A stretch of 64,000 nt of DNA from JALYZC01 sp963725645 (GTDB lineage: Bacteria; Actinomycetota; Thermoleophilia; Solirubrobacterales; Solirubrobacteraceae). Each line of letters starts with the position of its first letter. Within the stretch, counting starts at the first letter, position 1. Made by a program: the position numbers and the translations under genes. Below are positions 47,449 through 55,838 of this stretch, one piece after another. Where the stretch lies: contig CAVRZD010000005.1 of NCBI GenBank assembly GCA_963725645.1, forward strand, positions 168,116-232,115, read 5' to 3'. The notes under the pieces were generated by a model. The model saw nothing but the letters and a program-made list of their open reading frames with translations. It ran no database searches and was not told the origin of the DNA.

Positions 47449-48160
47449 GCGCACCCGGCACGATAACCGCGCCGCCCGCGTCGGACTGTTCGCCGCCGGG
47501 ATGGCCGTCGGGTACCTCGCGCCGGGGCTCGCGGCGTCGGTGCCGCCGCTGCGCCGCGCGCTGGGCGTGGCCGACCGCATCGAGGACGAGGCCGCGGTCG
47601 CGCTGACGTTCGACGACGGGCCGCACCCGCAGGGCACGCCGGCCGTGCTCGACTTGTTGCGCGAGCGCGGGGCGCGGGCCACGTTCTTCCTGGTCGGCGA
47701 GCAGGTCGAGGCGCGGCCCGCGCTGGCCGCCGAGATCGTGGCCGCCGGCCACGACGTCGCGGTCCACTGCCGCCGGCACCGGAACATGCTGCGGCTGGCG
47801 CCGTGGCAGGTGGCGGACGACCTGCGCCGCGCCGAGGCGGTGATCGCGGACGCGACCCAGCGCGAGCCGCGGCTGTACCGGCCGCCCTACGGCGTGTTCA
47901 ACGCCGCCGCTTTGCGGTTCGCGCGCTCACGGGCGTGGACGCCGCTGCTCTGGACCCGCTGGGGCCGCGACTGGGAGCGGCGCGCGACGCCGGACTCGAT
48001 CGCGGCAAAGGTGACCGAGGGTCTCCGCGGCGGCGATGTCCTGCTGCTGCACGACGCCGACTACTACAGCGCGATCGGCTCGTGGCAGAAGACCGCGGCG
48101 GCGCTCCCGCGCGTGCTCGATGCGTGCGGCGAGGCGGGGCTGCGGGTGGTCGCGGCGTAG
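47447..48160 (+). CDS. Polysaccharide deacetylase (NodB-type)
   Basis: 237 residues. After a short hydrophobic N-terminus come the NodB motifs: AVALTFDDGPHPQGTPAVLD (metal-site Asp-Asp), the position of the H-S/T-H motif read here as VAVHCRRHRNMLR, YRPPYGVFNAAALRF, and the C-terminal LLLHDADYYS. Such enzymes de-N-acetylate cell-wall or surface glycans. In the second motif Cys replaces the usual Ser/Thr region, but both histidines are present. The start could also be a Met 19 codons later. Confidence 0.85.
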   Translation: MRTRHDNRAARVGLFAAGMAVGYLAPGLAASVPPLRRALGVADRIEDEAAVALTFDDGPHPQGTPAVLDLLRERGARATFFLVGEQVEARPALAAEIVAAGHDVAVHCRRHRNMLRLAPWQVADDLRRAEAVIADATQREPRLYRPPYGVFNAAALRFARSRAWTPLLWTRWGRDWERRATPDSIAAKVTEGLRGGDVLLLHDADYYSAIGSWQKTAAALPRVLDACGEAGLRVVAA

Positions 48161-48173
48161 CGCCGGCCGACGG

Positions 48174-48179
48174 TATCCT
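48174..48179 (+). promoter_or_regulatory. -10 element TATCCT for tRNA-Gln
   Basis: TATCCT ends 13 bases before the mature 5' end of the tRNA at 48193. Confidence 0.45.
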
Positions 48180-48192
48180 GGGGCGCGTCCCT

Positions 48193-48264
48193 TGCCGGGT
48201 GGAGTAATTGGCAACTCGCCAGGTTCTGGTCCTGGAATTCAAGGTTCGAACCCTTGCCCGGCAG
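48193..48264 (+). tRNA. tRNA-Gln (anticodon CTG)
   Basis: 72 bases. Acceptor stem TGCCGGG / CCCGGCA, D arm GAGT-AATTGGCA-ACTC, anticodon arm CCAGG-TTCTGGT-CCTGG with CTG at positions 34-36, variable loop AATT, T arm CAAGG-TTCGAAC-CCTTG, discriminator G. All stems pair perfectly. The 3' CCA is not encoded. Confidence 0.95.
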
Positions 48265-48280
48265 CTGGAAATCACGTTGA

Positions 48281-48292
48281 CAAGGTTCGAAC
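48281..48292 (+). repeat. 12-base copy of the tRNA T-arm
   Basis: CAAGGTTCGAAC occurs in the tRNA T arm at 48240-48251 and again here, 41 bases downstream. Such 3'-tRNA repeats are usual at integration (att) sites. The repeat is short, so chance or an old tRNA remnant is possible. Confidence 0.4.
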
Positions 48293-48307
48293 GTCGAGAA
48301 GCAGTCT

Positions 48308-48333
48308 GGCCGGCCGCGTAGAGACGGCCGGCC
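48308..48333 (+). terminator. Strong hairpin after tRNA-Gln
   Basis: GGCCGGCCG and CGGCCGGCC form a perfect 9-bp GC stem with an 8-base loop. The following bases (TGTTGGTGT) are T-rich but there is no clean U-run. Confidence 0.55.
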
Positions 48334-48366
48334 GTGTTGGTGTCGTCCGTCCGTCCGTCTTGAATG

Positions 48367-48380
48367 CGAACATATGTTCG
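48367..48380. promoter_or_regulatory. LexA (SOS) box CGAACATATGTTCG over the HNH start codon
   Basis: A perfect 14-base palindrome CGAAC-ATAT-GTTCG fits the Gram-positive/actinobacterial LexA box CGAAC-N4-GTTCG. The ATG of the HNH gene (48374) lies in its centre, so bound LexA would cover the start. Confidence 0.7.
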
Positions 48381-49093
48381 TGTCACGACGCTACGACTGG
48401 GATCGGATCCGGGACTTCTATCAATCCGGCGCAACGATGCTCGACTGCCAGCGTCGGTTCGGATTCTCTAACGGCGCTTGGCACACGGCGGTCGCCCGCG
48501 GCGACATCGACCCGCGACCACGACATCCACATAACACCAAACGGCGTGCCCAGGTCGCAGATCTGCTCGCCAAAGGTGTGCGCCTGAGCGACATCGCGCG
48601 GGAGCTCGGCGTGTCGAAGGCGACGATCTCCTATCACGCGCGCAAGCTCGGTCTGCCGCCAGTGGGAGCGTTCGCCCGCCGGTATGACTGGGAGGCAGTC
48701 CAGCGCTACTACGACGAGGGACACGACCTGGCGGCGTGCATCGCCCGCTTCGGGTTCTGCCGGGCTTCCTGGAGTCAGGCGGTCGAGCGTGGCGACATCG
48801 TCTCGCGGCCTCGCGCGCTTCCGATCGAGCGGTTCCTGGTGAACGGGAGCAACGCGAGTCGCCAGAACGTCAAGCGGCGGCTGATCGCCGCAGGGCTCAA
48901 AGGGGAGGCCTGCGAGGTGTGCGGCCTCTCCCGTTGGCGCGACCAGCCGCTGAGCCTCGAGCTCCATCACCGCAACGGAGTGCGGGACGACAACCGCCTC
49001 GAGAACCTTCAAATCCTGTGCCCAAACTGCCACAGCCAGACGCAGAGCTGGGGTGGGAGGAATCGTGGCATTCGTGTGAGCGAAGCGGCGTAA
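48374..49093 (+). CDS. HNH endonuclease with HTH and duplicated N-terminal modules
   Basis: 239 residues. An internal duplication is visible: RRYDWDRIRDFYQSG...FGFSNGAW and RRYDWEAVQRYYDEG...FGFCRASW, each ending RGDI. A helix-turn-helix (LSDIARELGVSKATISYHAR) lies between them. The C-terminal HNH zinc domain has CEVCGLSRW, LELHHRNGVRDDNRLENLQ and CPNCHSQ, with all Cys and His ligands. This suits a DNA-binding nuclease such as those of mobile elements. GC content is lower than in the flanks. It follows tRNA-Gln and a LexA box. Confidence 0.85.
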   Translation: MFVSRRYDWDRIRDFYQSGATMLDCQRRFGFSNGAWHTAVARGDIDPRPRHPHNTKRRAQVADLLAKGVRLSDIARELGVSKATISYHARKLGLPPVGAFARRYDWEAVQRYYDEGHDLAACIARFGFCRASWSQAVERGDIVSRPRALPIERFLVNGSNASRQNVKRRLIAAGLKGEACEVCGLSRWRDQPLSLELHHRNGVRDDNRLENLQILCPNCHSQTQSWGGRNRGIRVSEAA

Positions 49094-49145
49094 GTAATCC
49101 CCGCCGCACCGGTTCTCCCATCACCACGGACGCGCCGCGGCGCAC

Positions 49146-49151
49146 TAGAGT
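49146..49151 (+). promoter_or_regulatory. -10 element TAGAGT for the gene at 49185
   Basis: TAGAGT gives a leader of about 27 bases, which contains the ribosome site GGAGGGA six to eight bases before GTG 49185. Confidence 0.45.
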
Positions 49152-49184
49152 CGCCCCGGTGCCCAACACGACGCGGAGGGATCA

Positions 49185-49930
49185 GTGCTGGCACGCAACC
49201 CCATCAGGATCATCGTCGGCGGGCTGATCGCGCTCGTCCTCGTCGGCTTCGGCGTCTACCGCCTGGTCAACCGCGCCGGCGGCGCGGTGAAGGGCATCGA
49301 GCAGGCGAGCGGCGGCAGCTCCGGCACGAACGCCGCGGACGGCTCCTCGCTGATCCGCACCAAGAACTTCGCCAAGGCGATCGCCGCGGTCAGCCACAAG
49401 AGCCGCCAGGTCCTCGAGCTGCGGCTCGAGCCGGCCACGGCGAAGTTCCAGGTCCGGCGCGGGAACTCGGGCTCCGCGCAGGGGTGGGCCTACACCTCGG
49501 GCGGCGACCTCAACTCGTTCGGCGTCAAGCTGATCGGGCCGGGGCGGATCCAGGACAACGTGTTCCCGATCTCCCGGCTCAAGGCCACGACGCCGGAGAA
49601 GATCGTGGCGGCCATCCACGCCCGCGACGCCTCGCTGTCGCTCAAGGACGTGCAGTTCATGATCCTCGACCTCGACGCGGGCACCGGGAAGTTCCAGTGG
49701 AGCGTGAACATCGGTACGCCGGGGTCCGGCTCGCTCTACCAGGCCGACCTCAACGGCGGCAACGTCGCCAAGCCCGGCGAGGCCGCGAGCCGCGCCGCCA
49801 CGGCGGTGCCGTCACGACACCGGCGGTGCCGTCCAGCGCCCAGGACGCCGTCGCCAAGGCCCAGGCCCTCTCGAAGTGCATCCAGAAGGCGGCCGGCGAC
49901 GTGACCAAGATCCAGGCCTGCACGAAGTAG
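49185..49930 (+). CDS. Membrane-anchored extracytoplasmic protein, one frameshift
   Basis: About 247 residues. An N-terminal anchor (IRIIVGGLIALVLVGFGVYR) is followed by a soluble domain with RLEPATAKFQVRRGNSGSAQ and FQWSVNIGTPGSGSLYQADL. Near 49795 the frame changes (two extra or one missing base); the other frame continues TTPAVPSSAQDAVAKAQALS and ends with a two-cysteine tail (SKCIQKAAGDVTKIQACTK). Function unknown; the core resembles small actinobacterial secreted proteins. The GTG start has a good GGAGG site. Confidence 0.7.
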
Positions 49931-49961
49931 ACGGTCCGGCGCTTCGGCGCCCGCGCGTGGA

Positions 49962-49967
49962 TAAAGT
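49962..49967 (+). promoter_or_regulatory. -10 element TAAAGT for the RTX-like gene
   Basis: TAAAGT ends 11 bases before the ATG at 49979. Confidence 0.4.
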
Positions 49968-49978
49968 CCCGTCCCACG

Positions 49979-50698
49979 ATGGGCACGATGCCTCGGGAGG
50001 GGAATGCACGCCGCGCCGCTGCGGCCGCCGCACTCGCCGCGACCGCGCTCGCCGGCCTCGCGCTGGCGCCCGCGCCGGCCGCGGCAAGCACCGTGGCGCT
50101 CGTCGACCGCGGCGCCGACCAGAACGAGCTCGGGCTCGTGTTCCGCGCCGGCCGCGGGGAGCGCAACCGCGTCACGATCACGATCGACGAGTTCGCGGTC
50201 ACGATCACCGACCGCGCGGGCGTGCGCACGGGCGACCCCAACTGCACGCGCTCGTCGGCCACGACGGTGTCCTGCCAGACGCCGATCGAGGCGGTCCCGC
50301 CGAACCTCGGCCGCGCCGACGTCGCGCTCGGCGACCGCGCCGACACGCTGACGCTCCGCAACAACCTGGCCGGCACCTGCGACGCACACCTGAAGCCCAA
50401 CCCGGTGATCGTCGTCACCGGCGGCTCGGGCAACGACCGCCTCCGCGGCAGCACGCTGTCGGAGAAGCTGCTCGGCGGGCCGGGCCACGACATCATCAGC
50501 GGCGGATCCTGCGACTCCGACGACCTCGAGGGCGGACCGGGCAACGACAAGCTGACCGGCGGCCCCAACGACGACATCCTGCGCGGCAACGCGGGCAACG
50601 ACAGCCTGTTCGGCGCCCGCGGCGATGACCAGCTCTTCGGCGGCCCCGGGCGCGACCGCCTGGTCGGCGGTCCCGGCCGCGACCTGACGAAGCAGTAG
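49979..50698 (+). CDS. Secreted calcium-binding (RTX-repeat) protein
   Basis: 239 residues with a signal peptide (ALAATALAGLALAPAPAAA). A beta-rich N-terminal part has one disulfide candidate pair (C at GDPNCTRSS and VSCQTP). The C-terminal 90 residues are RTX nonapeptides: GGSGNDRLRG, GGPGHDIISGG, GGPGNDKLTGG, GNAGNDSLFG, GGPGRDRLVGG. These form calcium-bound beta rolls outside the cell. No type I secretion genes are near, and the signal peptide suggests Sec export. Confidence 0.87.
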   Translation: MGTMPREGNARRAAAAAALAATALAGLALAPAPAAASTVALVDRGADQNELGLVFRAGRGERNRVTITIDEFAVTITDRAGVRTGDPNCTRSSATTVSCQTPIEAVPPNLGRADVALGDRADTLTLRNNLAGTCDAHLKPNPVIVVTGGSGNDRLRGSTLSEKLLGGPGHDIISGGSCDSDDLEGGPGNDKLTGGPNDDILRGNAGNDSLFGARGDDQLFGGPGRDRLVGGPGRDLTKQ

Positions 50699-50726
50699 CG
50701 GCCCGGCCACCGGCGCCCGCGGCAGG

Positions 50727-50732
50727 TACGGT
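50727..50732 (+). promoter_or_regulatory. -10 element TACGGT for the GNAT gene
   Basis: TACGGT ends 6 bases before the GTG at 50739. Confidence 0.5.
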
Positions 50733-50738
50733 GGCGCC

Positions 50739-51251
50739 GTGGAGCTCGTCGAGCTGGGCGCACTGACGGCGCAGGACTGGATCGACCTCGTGGACGGCGA
50801 GCACGAGCCGTTCGGCCCGGCTGGCTCCGCGCTCGAGTGGCGCCCCAAGGACCGTCACGTCGCGCTGCGCGGGCCGGACGGGCGCCTGGTCGCGGCCGCC
50901 GGCGCGGGGGTCGCCGCGGTCGAGGTCGCGGGGGCTCAGCGCTTCGACGTGGTCGGCATCGGCAGCGTCATCGTCACGCGATCGCGGCGCGGCGCCGGGC
51001 TGATGTCCACGGTCGTCGGGCCGCTGCTGCGCCTCGCGGAGGGCATGGGCCCGGACCGGGCGATGCTCTTCTGCCGCCCCGAACTCGTCGCGGTGTACCG
51101 GCGCCGGAAGTTTGCGGAGATCGCGGCACCGGTCTGGGTGGACCAGCCGCGGGGCCGGGTCGAGATGGCCCTCTTGGCGATGTGGCGCCCGCTCCGGGAC
51201 GCCCCGGAGTGGCCGCCCGGCCGCGTCGACGTCGAAGGCCTGCCGTTCTGA
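50739..51251 (+). CDS. GNAT-family acetyltransferase
   Basis: 170 residues, one GNAT domain: VVGIGSVIVTRSRRGAGLMS holds the acetyl-CoA loop (RRGAG), followed by LAEGMGPDRAMLFCRPELVA and YRRRKFAEI. The C-terminus is weakly conserved. The substrate is unknown. It converges on the ABC exporter pair. Confidence 0.78.
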   Translation: MELVELGALTAQDWIDLVDGEHEPFGPAGSALEWRPKDRHVALRGPDGRLVAAAGAGVAAVEVAGAQRFDVVGIGSVIVTRSRRGAGLMSTVVGPLLRLAEGMGPDRAMLFCRPELVAVYRRRKFAEIAAPVWVDQPRGRVEMALLAMWRPLRDAPEWPPGRVDVEGLPF

Positions 51252-51264
51252 CGGGACGAGCGGG

Positions 51265-53067
51265 CTACGCCGCCGCCTGCTCCGCCCAGTCCCGATACAG
51301 CTTCCAGTACGCCCCCTCGGCCTCCAGCAGCTCCTCGTGCGTCCCCGCCTCGACGATGCGGCCGTGCTCGAGCACGACGATGCGTCCGGCGCGCTGGATC
51401 GTCGACAGCCGGTGCGCGATGACGATCGCGGTGCGCCCGGCCAGCAGCCGGCGCAGGCCCTCCTCGATCCGCGTCTCGGTGTGGACGTCCACGTTCGACG
51501 TCGCCTCGTCGAGCACCAGGATCCGCGGGTCGGCGATCAGCGCGCGGGCGAAGGCGATCAGCTGGCGCTGCCCGGCGGAGAGCTGGGACCCGCGCTCGCC
51601 CACCTCGGTCTCGTAGCCGTCCTCGAGCTGGTCGATGAAGAAGTCCGCGCCGACGGCGTGCGCGGCGGCCTCGACCTCCTCGCGGGTCGCCTCGGGCCGG
51701 CCGAAGGCGATGTTGTCGTAGATCGTGCCGGAGAACAGGAAGCCCTCCTGCGGAACGATCCCGAGCTGCGAGCGCAGCGACTCCTGCGTCACGTCGCGGA
51801 CGTCGTGGTCGTCCACCAGGACGCGGCCGGCGGTCGGGTCGTAGAAGCGGGCCACGAGCTTGGCGAACGTCGACTTCCCCGCGCCGGTCGCGCCCACCAG
51901 CGCCACGGTCTGGCCGGGCGGCACGGCGAGCGACACGTCGTCGAGCGCGAGGACCGCGTCGTCCCCCGACCCGTAGGCGAACGAGACGCCCTCGAACGAG
52001 ATCCCGCCGCGCAGGCGCTCGAGCTCCACCGCGCCGGGGCGGTCCTCGAGGTCCGGCGTCTCGTCGAGCAGCTCGAAGATCTTGTCGAGCGCGGCCATCC
52101 CGCTCTGGTAGGTGGTGTAGAGCTGCGAGAGCTGCTGGATCGGGTCGAAGAAGTTGTTCAGCGCGGCCACGAAGCCGACCAGCACGCCGACCTCGACCTT
52201 GCCGTCGATCACCTGGAAGCCGCCGTAGATCAGGATCCCCACGGTCGCGAACGCCGACAGCAGCTCGACCGCGGGGAAGTAGGCCGCGTTGAGGTAGACG
52301 GTCTTGTAGTTCGCCTCGCGGTTCTCCTCGTTGAGCTCGGCGAAGCGCGCCTCGTGGAACCGCTCGCGGCCGAACGCGCGCACGACCCGGATGCCCGACA
52401 GCGTCTCCTGCAGGTACGACGTGATCCAGGCGATCTTCTCGCGGGTGATGCGGTAGGCGTCGGCCGACGCGATCCGGAAGGCGAGGCTCCCGAGCAGCAC
52501 GATCGGGAAGATCAGGAAGGTCAGCAGCGCCAGCTGGGCGTCGAGCACCAGCAGGATCACGATCGTCCCGATCAGCGTGAGCGAGGCCTGGAACAGCGTC
52601 ACGACGCCGTCGGAGACGAGCGCGTCGAGCGCCTGCACGTCGTTGGTCAGCCGCGAGATCAGCACGCCGGCCCGCTTGCGCGAGTAGAACCCGATCGACA
52701 GGCGCTGCAGGTGCGAGAACACCTCCACGCGCAGGTCCTGCAGCACGCGCTGGCCGACCCAGCCGACCAGGTAGGTCTCCACCCAGGTCGCGCCCCAGAG
52801 CACCAGCGCCGACACGACGAACGCGGCCACGACGAGGTTGAGCGTGGCGACATCCTTCGGGATGATGCCGTTGTCGATCGCCAGGGTCGCCAGCGGCGGG
52901 GGCGCGAGCGCCGCCGCCGTCGCCGCGACGAGCGCGACGAGCATCGCGATCACGCGCCACCGGTACGGGCGCAGCAGCGCCAGGAGCCCGCGCAGCTTGC
53001 GCCCGCGCCCGCCCGTGCTGCGCAGGCGGCGGCGGAGCTCTCGACGGCGGTCGGCGAGCGGGCTCAC
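51265..53067 (-). CDS. ABC exporter half-transporter with canonical ATPase site
   Basis: 600 residues: six membrane helices (about 40-320) and a nucleotide-binding domain. Walker A is VGATGAGKSTFAKL, signature LSAGQRQLIAFARAL, Walker B ILVLDEATSNVD with the catalytic Glu, H-loop IVIAHRLSTIQRAG. The GTG start overlaps the stop of the upstream half-transporter by four bases, so the two probably form a heterodimer. Such exporters move lipids or drugs out. Confidence 0.93.
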   Translation of the reverse strand: MSPLADRRRELRRRLRSTGGRGRKLRGLLALLRPYRWRVIAMLVALVAATAAALAPPPLATLAIDNGIIPKDVATLNLVVAAFVVSALVLWGATWVETYLVGWVGQRVLQDLRVEVFSHLQRLSIGFYSRKRAGVLISRLTNDVQALDALVSDGVVTLFQASLTLIGTIVILLVLDAQLALLTFLIFPIVLLGSLAFRIASADAYRITREKIAWITSYLQETLSGIRVVRAFGRERFHEARFAELNEENREANYKTVYLNAAYFPAVELLSAFATVGILIYGGFQVIDGKVEVGVLVGFVAALNNFFDPIQQLSQLYTTYQSGMAALDKIFELLDETPDLEDRPGAVELERLRGGISFEGVSFAYGSGDDAVLALDDVSLAVPPGQTVALVGATGAGKSTFAKLVARFYDPTAGRVLVDDHDVRDVTQESLRSQLGIVPQEGFLFSGTIYDNIAFGRPEATREEVEAAAHAVGADFFIDQLEDGYETEVGERGSQLSAGQRQLIAFARALIADPRILVLDEATSNVDVHTETRIEEGLRRLLAGRTAIVIAHRLSTIQRAGRIVVLEHGRIVEAGTHEELLEAEGAYWKLYRDWAEQAAA

Positions 53068-54839
53068 AGCCCCGCCACCTCCGCCTCCTCGGGCTTGCGG
53101 GTCAGGAACACCTGGTCGGGCAGCCCCTTCTCGACGATCTCGCGGTACAGGTCGGAGACCTCCACCAGCTCGTCGTGCGTGCCGCGCGCCGCGAGGCGGC
53201 CGTGCTCCAGCACCGCGATCTCGTCGGCGAGCGCGATGGTGGACAGGCGGTGGGCGATCACGAACGTCGTGCGGCCGCGCATGACCTCGCGCAGCGCGCC
53301 CTTGATCTCCTGCTCGGTCGACGCGTCGACGCTGGACGTCGCGTCGTCGAGGATCAGCACGCGCGGGTCGGCCAGCAGCGCGCGCGCGATCGCGAGGCGC
53401 TGGCGCTGGCCACCGGAGAGCGTCAGGCCGCGCTCGCCGATCAGCGTGTCGTAGCCGTCCGGCAGGGCGGCGACGAACTCGTCCGCCTGCGCCCGCCGCG
53501 CCGCCGCCTCCACGTCCTCGCGGCTCGCGTCCGGCCGCGCGTAGGCGATGTTCTCGTGCACCGTGGCCGAGAACAGGAACGGATCGTCGGTGACGAGCGC
53601 GGTCGCGTGGCGCAGCGAATCGAGCTGGACGTCGCGCACGTCGGCGCCGTCCACCAGGACGCTGCCGGCCGTGGCGTCGTACAGCCGCGGGATCAGCGAG
53701 ACGAGCGTGGTCTTGCCCGACGCGGTCGTCCCCACCAGCGCGATCGTCGTCCCGGCGGGCACGTCGAGGTCGACGTCGCGCAGGGCCGGCTCGCTCGCCC
53801 CCTCGTAGGCGACGCTGACGCCGCGCAGCTCGACGTGGCCGTCACCCGGCGGCAGCGCCGGAGCGCCCTCCGGAACGGTCATCTCGGGCGCCCGGTCGAG
53901 GATCTGGAACACGCGCGCGCCCGAGGCGACCGCGCGCTGGGCCATGCCGAGGAACACGCCGAGCGTCCGCATCGGCGAGATCAGCATCAGCATGTACGCG
54001 TAGAAGGCGGTGAAGGCACCGAGCGTGAGCGAGCCGTCGATCACCTGGCGGCCGCCGACGAGCAGGATCGCCGCCAGCCCGAGGTTGGGCAGGAAGCCGA
54101 TCAGCGGCTGGTAGAAGGCGCGCAGCCGCGTCGAGTACATCGACTGGTCGAACACCCGCCGCACGCTGTGGCGGAAGCGGCCGAGCTGGCGCTGCTCGCG
54201 CGCGAATGCCTTCACCACGCGCACCCCGGAGACGTTCTCCTCCGCCTCGGCCGTGAGCTCGGCGATCCGCTGCTGGACCTCCTGCAGCGCCGGGCGGGCG
54301 CGGCGCCCGTAGCGGGCCGCCACCAGCACGACGAACGGCACGGGCCACAGCGCGACGGCCGCGAGCACGGGGTTGAGCACGAACATCGCCACCGCGCCGA
54401 GCAGCAGGGTCAGGCCGGACTGCAGCAGGAACACGAGCCCGTAGCCGAGGAAGAAGCGCACGGCCTGAAGGTCCACCGTGGCCCGCGACATCAGCTGCCC
54501 GGTCTGCTGGCGGTCGAAGAAGCCGAGCTCCAGCCGCTGCAGGTGCTCGTACATGCGCTGGCGCAGGTCGTACTCGACGCCGAGCGACACGCGTCCGGCG
54601 ACGAGCCGGCGCGCCACCGTGAAGCCCAGCCGCAGCAGCGCGGCGCCGGCGATCGCGATCCCGACCGCGACCAGCGCGCTGCTGTCGTGGTGGCCGGGCC
54701 GGACCGCGTTGATCGCCTGGCCCGTCAGATAGGGGATGGCGACCGTGAACCCGATCGCGGCGGCCGCCAGCAGCAGCGAGGCGACGACCCCCGCCCGGTA
54801 GGGACGCAGGAAGGAGAGCAGCCGCCAGAAGGTCCGCAT
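53064..54839 (-). CDS. ABC exporter half-transporter with Glu-to-Asp catalytic site
   Basis: 591 residues: six membrane helices, then a nucleotide-binding domain with Walker A VGTTASGKTTLVSL, signature LSGGQRQRLAIARAL, and Walker B VLILDDATSSVD. Here Asp replaces the usual catalytic Glu after Walker B, as in the degenerate site of heterodimeric exporters. It is transcribed first in the pair. The -10 TATACT lies 10 bases before its ATG. Confidence 0.93.
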   Translation of the reverse strand: MRTFWRLLSFLRPYRAGVVASLLLAAAAIGFTVAIPYLTGQAINAVRPGHHDSSALVAVGIAIAGAALLRLGFTVARRLVAGRVSLGVEYDLRQRMYEHLQRLELGFFDRQQTGQLMSRATVDLQAVRFFLGYGLVFLLQSGLTLLLGAVAMFVLNPVLAAVALWPVPFVVLVAARYGRRARPALQEVQQRIAELTAEAEENVSGVRVVKAFAREQRQLGRFRHSVRRVFDQSMYSTRLRAFYQPLIGFLPNLGLAAILLVGGRQVIDGSLTLGAFTAFYAYMLMLISPMRTLGVFLGMAQRAVASGARVFQILDRAPEMTVPEGAPALPPGDGHVELRGVSVAYEGASEPALRDVDLDVPAGTTIALVGTTASGKTTLVSLIPRLYDATAGSVLVDGADVRDVQLDSLRHATALVTDDPFLFSATVHENIAYARPDASREDVEAAARRAQADEFVAALPDGYDTLIGERGLTLSGGQRQRLAIARALLADPRVLILDDATSSVDASTEQEIKGALREVMRGRTTFVIAHRLSTIALADEIAVLEHGRLAARGTHDELVEVSDLYREIVEKGLPDQVFLTRKPEEAEVAGL

Positions 54840-54849
54840 TACTTCAGAA

Positions 54850-54855
54850 AGTATA
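54850..54855 (-). promoter_or_regulatory. -10 element TATACT for the ABC exporter operon
   Basis: On the minus strand TATACT ends 10 bases before the ATG at 54839. Confidence 0.55.
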
Positions 54856-54897
54856 GTTCGGCGCGGCGAACTGCGACACCCCCCGCGCGCGCCACGC

Positions 54898-54903
54898 TAG
54901 AGT
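54898..54903 (+). promoter_or_regulatory. -10 element TAGAGT for the gene at 54925
   Basis: TAGAGT would give a leader of about 15 bases before the ATG at 54925. It is divergent from the ABC promoter. Confidence 0.45.
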
Positions 54904-54924
54904 TCCGCGCAGGGGTACTCAGGG

Positions 54925-55788
54925 ATGAAGCGCGCAGGGATCTTCCGCAGGGCCACGCTCGCTGCCGTCGTGACGGAGGCGGCGCTCGTCGGCGTGCTCG
55001 CCGCAGCGCCGAGCATGACCACGGTGCCGGCGGCGCTCGACCTGCCGGGCGGGACGAGCGTCCCGACCCCGTCGTCCACGCCGGAGGTCAACGTGCCCTC
55101 CGTGACGGTGGGCCCGGTTTCGACGCCGGAGGTCAACGTCCCGTCGGTGCCGCTGCCGTCGACGCCCGGGGGCGGCGGGTCCGGGGACGGCGGGTCCGGT
55201 ACCGGGGGGTCCGGCAACGACCCCCGCGGTGGTGGCTCGGGCTCGGGCTCGGGCGCGTCAGGCGGTTCGACCGGCTCGGGAACGTCCTCCGGCGGCGGAA
55301 GCGCCTCGACCGGGTCGGGCTCGCACGCCGTCCGGCCGATCCGGCCGCGGCCCGGTGCCGGCTCGTCCTCCGGCACGATCAATTCTTCGAGCGAGCGATC
55401 CACGCAGCGGCCCGGCAACCGCGCCGGACCGGGCGCGGGTCGGGCCGGCGGCAGCACCCGGACCGGTGGCGGAGGCTCGACCGCGGGCATCTTCGCGGCC
55501 GCCGGGCCCGTTGCCGGCGCGGCCTCGCCGGGCATCGCCGGCGCCGGCCTGCAGTCGGGGCCGCTGTCGCGCGACCGCTCGCTGGACTCCGCCGCCCGCC
55601 ATACGCTGTCGGGCGTGTTCGACCGGCTCGCCCGCCTGGACCCGCGCGACGCGATCAGCGAGGTCACCGGCTGGCGGCCCTCCATGCCGGACATGCTGCT
55701 GATGCTGTTGGGCAGTGGCCTGGCCGTGTTCGTGCTGGCGTCCGCCGCCATGCTCCGCGGCGGGCGCGACCAGCGCCCCGCCGCCTGA
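54925..55788 (+). CDS. Pro/Val- and Gly/Ser-rich extracytoplasmic protein with C-terminal anchor
   Basis: 287 residues. A signal-like N-terminus (ATLAAVVTEAALVGVLAAAP) is followed by repeats of STPEVNVPSV and then a long Gly/Ser/Thr linker (GGGSGDGGSGTGGSGND). The C-terminus holds a helix (LLMLLGSGLAVFVLASAAML) before a basic tail. No LAxTG motif is seen. The protein is probably surface-exposed and disordered. It resembles the N-terminal style of the protein at 43042. Confidence 0.72.
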   Translation: MKRAGIFRRATLAAVVTEAALVGVLAAAPSMTTVPAALDLPGGTSVPTPSSTPEVNVPSVTVGPVSTPEVNVPSVPLPSTPGGGGSGDGGSGTGGSGNDPRGGGSGSGSGASGGSTGSGTSSGGGSASTGSGSHAVRPIRPRPGAGSSSGTINSSSERSTQRPGNRAGPGAGRAGGSTRTGGGGSTAGIFAAAGPVAGAASPGIAGAGLQSGPLSRDRSLDSAARHTLSGVFDRLARLDPRDAISEVTGWRPSMPDMLLMLLGSGLAVFVLASAAMLRGGRDQRPAA

Positions 55789-55826
55789 CGCCTGCCTAAG
55801 CGGGCGTGCCCTGCCCGGGGCATGCG

Positions 55827-55832
55827 CATAAT
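55827..55832 (+). promoter_or_regulatory. -10 element CATAAT for the 59-aa protein
   Basis: CATAAT, one base off TATAAT, ends 6 bases before the ATG at 55839. Confidence 0.5.
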
Positions 55833-55838
55833 CACCGC

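Noticed and set aside
45994..47787. EamA transporter fused to the DRR-repeat protein
   Set aside because: The frames agree only because of one inserted base near 46585. The other frame gives a natural acidic tail and a stop at 46470, and the DRR gene has its own -10 and ATG.
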